A DNA stretch of 64,000 bases, taken from the NCBI GenBank assembly GCA_027405735.1, contig JAPEHQ010000014.1, positions 248,001 through 312,000 of the forward strand. The letters are read 5' to 3'. This DNA is from Mucor racemosus (Eukaryota > Mucoromycota > Mucoromycetes > Mucorales > Mucoraceae). Shown here one piece after another: positions 56,234 through 64,000 of this stretch. Position numbers and translations under genes: made by a program. The notes below the pieces were generated by a model. The model was not told the origin of the DNA, made no database searches, and saw only the letters and a program-made list of their open reading frames with translations. Numbering within the stretch: position 1 is the first letter of the stretch; each line of letters opens with the position of its first letter.

Positions 56234-57862
56234 ATGGATCTCTCTGAAAAAATTCAAACAACTGACCAAACAATCATTGAAGATGCTGAAAGCTTCACAT
56301 CTGATGACTCTGGTAGTCAAGAAAAGGGACATACCCTTCAACGTGGTTTAAAAGCTCGTCATATTCAAATGATTGCCTTGGGTGGTACTATTGGTACTGG
56401 TCTCTTCATGTCTTCTGGTAAAGCTATTGTCGCAGGTGGTCCAGGTGGTGCCCTCGTTGGTTATGCTCTCGTCGGTATCTTGGTCTTCTGTGTCATGATG
56501 AGTTTGGGTGAAATGGCTGCTTATATCCCTGTTGCCGGTTCATTCTCTCATTTTGCTACTCGTTTTGCTGACCCATCTCTCGGTTTTACCGTTGGCTGGG
56601 TTTATTGGGCTAATTGGGCTGTAGGTGTCGCTGTTGAACTGACTGGTGTTGCCATGATTATGGAATACTGGGTTAAATCAGTTAATAGTGTCGTCTGGTC
56701 TGTTATTTGTCTTGTCATTTTGGTTGCCATCAATGTCTTTTCTGTTAAAGGTTATGGTGAAATCGAATATTGGATCTCATTTGTCAAGATTATCATTGTT
56801 GTTATCTTCATTATTGTTGGTATCTGTGTAGATACTGGTGCTGCCGGTGGCGTTGTTTATGGTGTCTCTAATTTCCATTTGGAAGGTGGCGCTTTCCCTA
56901 ACCACTTTATTGGTGTATTCAACGTTTTCATTACTGCAGCTTTCTCTTTCAATGGTGTTGAAATTGTTGGTATCACTGCTGGTGAATCTGCTAATCCTCA
57001 TAAAACTGTACCTGCTGCCGTTAAGCAAGTCTTTTACCGTATTGTTCTTTTCTATATCCTTTCCATCTTGATTATTGGTCTTATTATTCCTTATACTGAT
57101 CCTAATCTTATGACCGGTGCTTCTAATGTCGCTGTTTCTCCTTTCACCCTTGTCTTCCAAAAGGCCGGTGCTGCTTGGGCTGCTGATTTGATGAATGCTA
57201 TCATTTTGATTACCATGATTTCTGCTGGTAATTCAGGTGTTTACTCTTCATCTCGTACTCTTTTGTCTTTGGCTACTGATGGTTATGCTCCCAAGGTATT
57301 CACTCGTGTTAACCGTTGGGGTATTCCTATTTGGTCTGTCTTGGCTACTTGTGCTATTGGTTGTCTTGCTTTCTTGACATCTCTTTTCGGTTCTGGTGTT
57401 GTATTCACTTGGTTGACTTGTCTTACTTCTCTTGCTGGTTTGATTACTTGGGTTTCCATTTCAATTACTCATGTTAGATTCCGTCAAGGTTACATTTCTC
57501 AAGGTCGCTCTTTGAGCGCACTTCCTTATGTTGCTCCTTTCTTCCCTATTTGTGATATCTTTGTTATCATTGTAGGTACTATCATTATCTTTGGTCAAGG
57601 TTATAAGTCTTTTATTGCTCCCATTACTCCTACCGGTGTTATTTCTACTTACATTGGTTTAATCTTGGCTGTTGTTCTTTACGCTGGTCATAGATTATGG
57701 AAGCGTCCTGCTTTTATCAAGAATGAAGACATGGACTTTGAGACTGGTACCTTCCAAGATACTGTCCTCGATCTTCGTAAGGATGAAGGTTTAGATATTA
57801 ATGGCGAACCTATTCCCAAGTGGAAGAGAGTTTGGTCCAAGATTCTCAATGTCATTGCCTAA
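56234..57862 (+). CDS. Amino-acid permease, YAT (yeast amino-acid transporter) family
   Basis: Intronless, 542 residues, ATG at 56234, TAA at 57860. A hydrophilic N-terminal tail of about 45 residues is followed by LKARHIQMIALGGTIGTGLF, the family signature of the first membrane segment. Twelve hydrophobic segments can be counted, with GEMAAYIPVAGSFSHFA and FSFNGVEIVGITAGESANP typical of Can1/Lyp1/Gap1-like carriers. The protein takes up amino acids at the plasma membrane by proton symport; specificity cannot be read. The N-terminal Lys residues and acidic patches are where such carriers are ubiquitinated. Codon bias is strong (GGT, GCT, ATT, GTC), suggesting high expression. Confidence 0.93.
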   Translation: MDLSEKIQTTDQTIIEDAESFTSDDSGSQEKGHTLQRGLKARHIQMIALGGTIGTGLFMSSGKAIVAGGPGGALVGYALVGILVFCVMMSLGEMAAYIPVAGSFSHFATRFADPSLGFTVGWVYWANWAVGVAVELTGVAMIMEYWVKSVNSVVWSVICLVILVAINVFSVKGYGEIEYWISFVKIIIVVIFIIVGICVDTGAAGGVVYGVSNFHLEGGAFPNHFIGVFNVFITAAFSFNGVEIVGITAGESANPHKTVPAAVKQVFYRIVLFYILSILIIGLIIPYTDPNLMTGASNVAVSPFTLVFQKAGAAWAADLMNAIILITMISAGNSGVYSSSRTLLSLATDGYAPKVFTRVNRWGIPIWSVLATCAIGCLAFLTSLFGSGVVFTWLTCLTSLAGLITWVSISITHVRFRQGYISQGRSLSALPYVAPFFPICDIFVIIVGTIIIFGQGYKSFIAPITPTGVISTYIGLILAVVLYAGHRLWKRPAFIKNEDMDFETGTFQDTVLDLRKDEGLDINGEPIPKWKRVWSKILNVIA

Positions 57863-58969
57863 ACTACGAAACTATTTCATCTTTTCCGCCACTCCTCCTA
57901 CTTTTCTCCCTTATTTTTTAATATTATATTATAATTATTATTTTACTATATTATATCTTATTTTGTAAATATGTGTTTCAACAACATATCCTTTTTTCTC
58001 CTATTTCTTGCATTTTTTATACTCTAGTGTACATAATTTAATACTATAAGAAAAAATTTTTAGACTTTTTTACCCCAAATCATTCAATAAACTTTCAACA
58101 AGGTCAAAAAAATATGTGCTTCCTTTTTCTTTTTTTTTATTAGATGAACAGTAACTTTATTTTGATAGTTGAATGCTTCAAATACATAACCTCCCCCTCC
58201 TCTTTCATCTAGATTGTAATGTTTCATTATATATTTTATACGAGGTTAGACTTGTAGCGTCTGACACATAATTTGATAATTTAACCAGATTTGGCTGATT
58301 ATTTTATCAGGTAATAGATAAGATTATTAATACTCAATTAGATTGGCAGATTCAATATTTATTCAATCCATTTCTATTATTAGACAAATAAACTCATTGT
58401 TGTGGTCAAAAGGAATTATCCTTATTTCACAATAAAATCAAAACGGAGGCTCTTTTAAAACTACTTTTAAAATTACCACTGTTGAAATATTAAGTTAGCA
58501 TATATCAGCAACCCAGCAGTTTTATCTATACTTTTATACTAATCAATTCATTGTAAATAGATAGTTTGCAACGCAAAATTCAGTCGTTATCGATGCTTGA
58601 ATTTTTTTTTTAAAAAAAAAAGATTTTTATTATTTGCTCCGTGTAAATTACAATCATGAGACGTAATCAAGAGGCGGTCGCAATTAAACATAAATTGGAC
58701 AAAATGCAAAGATTGAGTATAGTATTCGATCTCAAGGCGCTTTGGCAAGTTATACCTATTTTAAGCGCTTAATTCTACAAATCATAAACAAAGCAGAGGT
58801 AAATACGAATAAAGCTTCGGTACGAAAACCTTTACTTGTGGGCTAGGCTTGGTATCAGAAATTGCTAGATCTACTTAATTAAGACATCAAAATAATAAAT
58901 CGCATGGAGATGACATGAAATGAACGAGATATTGCAAGTACTAGTGTAGCCTTTATATGATGTTTTCAA
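57863..58969. other. 3' flank of the permease and AT-rich DNA, no gene
   Basis: Pyrimidine-rich 3' UTR-like sequence with AATAAA at about 58086; beyond it no supported feature except homopolymer T/A runs near 58600. Confidence 0.4.
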
Positions 58970-60160
58970 TTTCCTTAATTTTCAATCTTCAAAATGGGAG
59001 CATATCCTCTTTTCTATAACTTATAGGCGCTACTAAATAAATATGGATCATTCACATTATGTTACCATACTACTTATTCCTAAATTTATTCTATATCTTA
59101 CAAAGGACTCAAAAACACGTAAAATTCACTGCTTTTTCCTTAAAAATTGGGTCTCACTTTTCATCCCTGCTCTACTTTTTGTTTTCATTAAATAGCACCA
59201 AGATAAAATTATATGCCAATGTACCTGAGATGTTCAGCTTTAATCCAAAAACAAGTATCCGGAAATATCCTACTTTTTGCAGTTGGTATTAATTTTTCAG
59301 TGCTAAGGTTTCAGATTTTTTACGCGTATTTCACTGCTAATGGATTGAAAACTTTGAGGCTTCATATCTCCAGAAAAAATTAAGCTATACTAACACTTTT
59401 TAATAATGAAGTTTACTTGTTTTAAAGTGCTCTATAACATATTTTAACATAAAAAAATTCTGAGTACTTTTATTTTTTTTTTCATTTTTTTGGCATTTCT
59501 ATAGTAGGTTTCAAAATATTGGTTAAATTGAGTAACATTTTTTTTACATTTATGTCATTAAGCTCGTTGAGCTCTCTCAGACCCAATTTAGAGTTTTTCA
59601 AAATATTAATTTTTCGTGGAGATATCCTCAAAAATGTGTACAAAGAGACACCCTCATCTCTGACCTCAATTTTCCCCTTGTATACCCTCATCCCAAATTC
59701 TGAAACAGAAAAAAATTTAGACAAAAGTCTTGTTTTCTCTACGAAAAATGCAGCTAGAAAATTTTTCAATAGCTCAATTGATAGATAATTATTTTGTGCA
59801 TCATTCCAGTTTATTATATTTTAAATATGCTTATAAAAAGTGATGTGTATCTACAAAAAACCTCCAAAATTTCAATTGCATTTTGCGCAAAATTTAATGT
59901 GAAATGTTTGTCTGATTTTTATTTAGATAAATGTAGAATTTAAAACTGTATAAAAACTATTTAATACGCTATGTCGAGTTACTTTGCAGTTCATGAGTAT
60001 TTAAACGATTTTGTTTTTTTATTCATTTTTCGTCCATTTTTTCATATCGATTTTGGAACCCCGTTATGATAGGTTATAAGTTGTGATAAAAACTATTATT
60101 TTAATTATCTCGACGAAAAATTAATATTTTTTGCTGAAACAAAAAATTCAGAGTAGTTTT
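58970..60160 (+). repeat. Repeat family 2, copy D
   Basis: Collinear with copy C along its full length; more diverged than B and C from each other. Keeps the 89-codon frame at 59519-59788 without an indel, ending NSSIDR, and the complement is open too. Confidence 0.82.
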
Positions 60161-61527
60161 GAGTTAGATCTATCTTATTTAAAGATTTTACATAATTTGA
60201 CTCAATATTGGGCGAAAATATTCGAAACCCATTTAAAAACCATCTATGAATTTCGGTGAGATAGAAATTGAACGGAAGGTATTTTGGTATGCTTTCATAA
60301 TCATGACCCATATCTAGATTTGCATATATAATTGCAAGAGAAGAAAAAATGGTTCGTATTGGCTTTACCCAAAAGTAGTAAAATTGGTTTTTATATTTGA
60401 CTACAAAGGAATCGGGATGCATAGTTTGGCACTCAAATAATATTTGTGACCTATGGAAAAAGCATCGAAGATTATTTTCAAACAAGAGTTTGCCTGCTGG
60501 AGTTCTTCACAAATGTTGGATCATTGAATCTCACATCTTTGTTATGCCAGCAAAGTTTTTATCTCGAATTTATTCATGGTTAATTCAGAGATCCCATACT
60601 TAACTTATCAAAATCAAGCCAACATTTTATCAATATTTTATTATTTGATCTGAAAAGAAAATTTTGAATGACAACTGAAATAGGATTTACTGTGGTGATA
60701 TTTGATTCTTTTGTTTGAACATCATTTCATATTTGTTACAAAATATTGATATTATTCATCTTAAAATGTTTGACTTGTTTCAAGCATAAGAAACATGGCA
60801 TACCAAGTCTACAATTTCGCATGACAGAAATTAAAATTTCGGGTAAACACTAGCGCACATTTATTTAAACTTAATATGTTGTGCTGAATAGCTTTGTATA
60901 CATTCTTGGCGACCAAAAAGGCTAGAGCAAAGATATGTTAAACGGTAATGATATCAAAGAACCAACACCTAATAATAAATCTCGGCTCATTGAAAACTCA
61001 ATGTTTTCTGTGTAAGCCTCCTTGTAGGAAATAAGCCCTATAAAATTGACCCCATCGTTATCATGATTTTTGTAATTTAGATTCAACATAAAAAAAAATG
61101 TTTGGTAAACTTGGTATACTAAATTGCTTCGTTAACTTTTTAGGGCATTTGATTAAAGTGAATTATCGTAATGCGAGCTACTTTTAAGCAAAGTCATATC
61201 CCAAAGTGTGGCAAATGCTCAACTGAACCACATCCAGTATTTAAACATCAGATGCAAACTAATTTTCCATTCAGTTTCACTTTAAAAATCAAGCAACGTA
61301 GCAACTATATTCTAGAAAGAGCTTAAAGAGTTTGGTTTTATATATTGGACTCTTGAATATTTTGGACGACATATCTGATGAAATTTTACCAGGTAATTCG
61401 ATCTGAATTCTCAACTTGATACTATAGAATACACTGAAAAAATGAAAGAAAGCGCCACCTTAAACTTAACGACTGCCTTCCCAAGCTTAGGGGTTCAATT
61501 GGTTATCGTTTACATCTACCGCTGTAA
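60161..61527. other. AT-rich region after repeat copy D, no firm gene
   Basis: Both strands are open around 60105-60600: a - frame with FHRSQILFECQTMHPDSFVV and a + frame with KSLPAGVLHKCWIIESHIF. Neither has a recognisable family; they may be remains of a mobile-element gene linked to family 2, since words near 60190-60240 also follow copy C. The last few hundred bp are the acyltransferase promoter. Confidence 0.3.
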
Positions 61528-63120
61528 ATGTTTGGGGGATTTTTTCTTAATTTGACAAATGTAGATATCGAATCCCTTCCTTTCTTCCTCAACTACTTGA
61601 TAAATAGAGATATGCCGCCTCAGGAACCCACCATTCCAGCTTCGAGCCTATTATCGTCTCAAAACTCATCTTCCGAGTCTTTAGACTTGATGAGAAATGA
61701 CTACATCCAAGGCACAGCAAAAAAGTAATTTGCTATAAAAATGCCATTTCCAATGGATCCTGTGTACTAACAAACTCATTGTTACATTTAGATCATGTCA
61801 TACCGAGTATACCCGCGAACAATTGGTAAATACAAATTTAATAGAGATTAATTTTGCAGTAAATTAACAATATCCCATGTTTCGATTTTTGATAGCTCTC
61901 ATTTGCAAAATGTTTTACATCAGACGTAGTAAAGGCATCATGTCGATTTATGGAAGTAATTAATTTTCTAACGGCTGTACCAAGTATCATAATTCGATAC
62001 GGCATATTGTTTCCTCTTCGATTCTTTACATTGGGAGCATCTACAATAGCTTTTTTCATGACATTACCGATTGGCGTTACATTGAAAAGCAGTGATATTG
62101 TGGTAATATTGAACTTTATCTTTGTATTTTTATGTTTAAGGTTACTAATTTACTATGTTTGTTTGTGTTTCAGTCTCTTTGTGTAAAATATTACTGTAAA
62201 GGAATTCTATTCTCATTGGGTGTTAAAGTGAATTACATTGGAGAAAAACCTCAATTGAATGAACCACATGTTTTTGTGGTATGGATATATATTTTGTTAG
62301 ATTTTATCTGCTTTGAGCTAATATCATATATTGTAGGCTAACCATACTTCATACTTGGACTATATTTTACTCAGTGCTCATAAATTTCCTCATGCTGTAG
62401 TGATGGCAAGACATACAGGTGCATTAGGTAATGATTTTGCATCTTTAAAATCAAACAATGCTCCCATCTAACGTTAGGTCTTGAATAGGATTTTTACAGA
62501 ATAATGGATTAAATTATCTCCATTCATTATGCTTTGATCGTGCTAATATAACTGAACGTAAAGATTTATCAGAAAGGTAAGCTATTCATGAAAATAAGCT
62601 ACAGATCATGAAATTAAAACATGTTATTTTCAGCTTAAAAAGACATGTTAAGTCATCCGATACTTGGAGAAACCCTATGATTATTTTCCCAGAAGGAACT
62701 TGCGTAAATAACGAATATGCCATTCGTTTCCAAAAGGGTGCTTTTGAATTAGGTGTTAAAGTATGTCCTGTTGGCATCAAGTAAGTGTATAGAAAATGTT
62801 CCTGAATTCGTTGTCATGGTTACCAACATTTTTTTTTCAATAGATATGGACGTTACTTTGGTGATCCATATTGGGATACTCGTAAAGGATTTATGCATTA
62901 TGCTTATTACAGAATGACAAGATGGCTTACAACAGTAGATGTAGTGTATTGTAAACCTGAGATACCTCATAGAAGCGAGACAGCTGTACAATATGGTGAA
63001 CGTGTTAAAGATAGAATTGCAACCAATATTGGATTAAAAAAAGTAGACTTCAATGGCATGGCAAAACGAGATTTATTAAATATTTTAAAAGAAGAAAATC
63101 AATCAAAAAAACACATTTAG
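61528..63120 (+). CDS. Glycerol-3-phosphate acyltransferase 3/4-like (PlsC domain)
   Basis: Eight exons: 61528-61724, 61792-61825, 61896-62102, 62174-62278, 62337-62427, 62489-62576, 62634-62780, 62844-63120, giving 381 residues. A long hydrophobic region (FLTAVPSIIIRYGILFPLRF and onward) precedes the catalytic H-x4-D motif in ANHTSYLDYILL (His184, Asp189). Later motifs are IIFPEGTCVNN and FQKGAFELGVKVCPVGIKYG, which match human GPAT4/AGPAT6 closely. The enzyme acylates glycerol-3-phosphate or lysophospholipid in the ER on the way to triacylglycerol and phospholipids. An alternative start is the ATG at 61612 (MPPQEP); the first is used here because it is upstream and in frame. Confidence 0.87.
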
Positions 63121-63392
63121 ATAATTTTACATACAATAATAATAGTATATCATTAAACCAAAATTCATTTTATCATCCTCCCTTTGTAATATGAAAGAGA
63201 TCAATGTTACTACATGTTTGATTGGACAAAGGTTGCCGTCACTTTGTTTTAAGGTGGGAGTGTGTGTATAAATGGTTGCGCCATTACCCGCGTTTAAATT
63301 TTTTCTTTTTCTCTTCTCTTTATAACTTTTACCCCTTGAAAAACTATATTTTATTAACAAGATATTTCTATATTCAAGTGTATATACTCAAT

Positions 63393-64000
63393 ATGTCTTG
63401 CTTACATACAAATATTAATGCTGATGGCGGAAGTTGCGCAGACTGTGGCTGTTGTCTGCATGAAGTTATTTTCGGTGGTCTTTGTGCACTTTGTGGTGCA
63501 ATTATTGATGAAGAGTAAGTAAAAAATACGTCTTTATTATATGATTATTTGCTAATTGAATCTTTTTTATAGTCAAAAAGATGATTATACTAGCAATCAT
63601 ATTGACATGACTCATGATGCTAGTGGAATTACCGTTAGCAAAAAGGTAATTTCACGAATACATTCAATTTTACCGGAAACTTTATGTTAATTTTCATATA
63701 GGAAGCTGAACGGATTCAAAAAGGAGAAGAAGCAAGATTACTCAAAACAAGAAAGCTTTCCCTTATTGTTGATTTAGATCAAACAATTTTACATGCTGCT
63801 TGGGAGCCTCATATTGCTGAATGGGTTGATGATCACAAACAAAAACGAGACAGTCGAGCAAAAGATATGAGCACCTTCACATTAGATGGTAGCAAATATA
63901 CAATTAAATTACGACCTGGAACAATTAAATTTCTCAAAGACATGTCAAAGCTTTACGAAATGCACGTATATACAATGGGCACTCGTGCTTATGCTAAAGC
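63393..64000 (+). CDS. FCP1: FCP1, RNA polymerase II CTD phosphatase (5' part)
   Basis: Exons 63393-63514, 63573-63645 and 63702 to the window edge. The N terminus has a Cys-rich segment (GGLCALCGAIIDE) typical of FCP1, then a basic helix and the phosphatase motif LIVDLDQTILHA (DxDxT). TIKLRPGTIKFLKDMSKLYE and VYTMGTRAYAKA follow, the conserved FCP1 catalytic core. FCP1 dephosphorylates Ser2/Ser5 of the CTD so that polymerase can be recycled. The acid-base Asp region, any insertion and the BRCT domain lie beyond the window. It shares the N-terminal layout and two of its splice positions with the short paralogue at 40.2-41.5 kb. Confidence 0.93.

Noticed and set aside
56777..57160. - strand frame inside the permease gene
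   Set aside because: Antisense shadow of a codon-biased membrane protein gene; composition (Asn/Arg/Ser) typical of such shadows.
60105..60603. Overlapping frames on both strands after repeat copy D
   Set aside because: Neither resembles a known family and both end in repeat-derived DNA; kept only as a remark in the region entry.
40153..64000. Functional cluster of cell-cycle genes (Dbf4, Polo, two FCP1-like)
   Set aside because: Unrelated genes are interspersed (lipase, ankyrin, permease, acyltransferase) and strands and spacing show no coordination; proximity is most simply chance.

Overview
The window is nuclear DNA of a fungus, most likely an early-diverging filamentous fungus (Mucoromycota/Mucorales type). 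The reasons are a very AT-rich intergenic background, genes cut by many short GT-AG introns (about 45-130 nt), a fungal_trans-type regulator, a YAT-family amino-acid permease, eEF2, and a DIRS-type retrotransposon. The assignment to a lineage is inference; no rRNA or tRNA gene was seen by eye.

Layout. 0-0.46 kb: 3' end of a WD40-like gene. 0.46-10.3 kb: a transposon-rich block. Two oppositely oriented copies of an AT-rich repeat (about 1.9-3.3 and 6.0-6.9 kb) flank a decayed Tc1-like DD34E element. The left copy also carries a SINE-like insertion and a fragment resembling a dynein intermediate chain gene; a TA-flanked MITE and a copy of a second, multi-copy repeat follow. 10.3-17.8 kb: four host genes (LisH-WD40 protein, bcp1, an ING-family PHD protein, a fungal_trans protein). 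17.8-31.5 kb: a second repeat block with a DIRS retrotransposon in two opposed halves, a pogo-like non-autonomous element, a solo LTR inside another copy of the first repeat, and further repeat copies. 31.5-64 kb: host genes, including a PY-motif membrane protein, RNA polymerase I subunit A49, eEF2, a short FCP1-like phosphatase, Dbf4, a lipase/esterase, an ankyrin protein, a Polo-like kinase, an amino-acid permease, a GPAT3/4-like acyltransferase and the start of canonical FCP1. One repeat copy lies at 59-60 kb and two diverged ones at about 35 and 39.8 kb.

The genes do not form a pathway. Dbf4 (activator of Cdc7), Polo kinase and two FCP1-type CTD phosphatases all act in cell-cycle or transcription control, and A49, eEF2 and Bcp1 serve ribosome production and translation, but no co-regulated cluster is visible.

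Most notable observations: the eEF2 gene appears to need a 2-nt micro-exon to encode its conserved N terminus; two copies of a repeat carry a piece of what looks like a dynein intermediate chain gene, one keeping an exon-end/splice-donor motif; the DIRS element is split into head-opposed halves near one point in RNase H; and several insertions (13-bp TSD plus poly-A; TG...CA with 5-bp TSD; TA-flanked MITE) are supported by empty sites in sister repeat copies within the same window.
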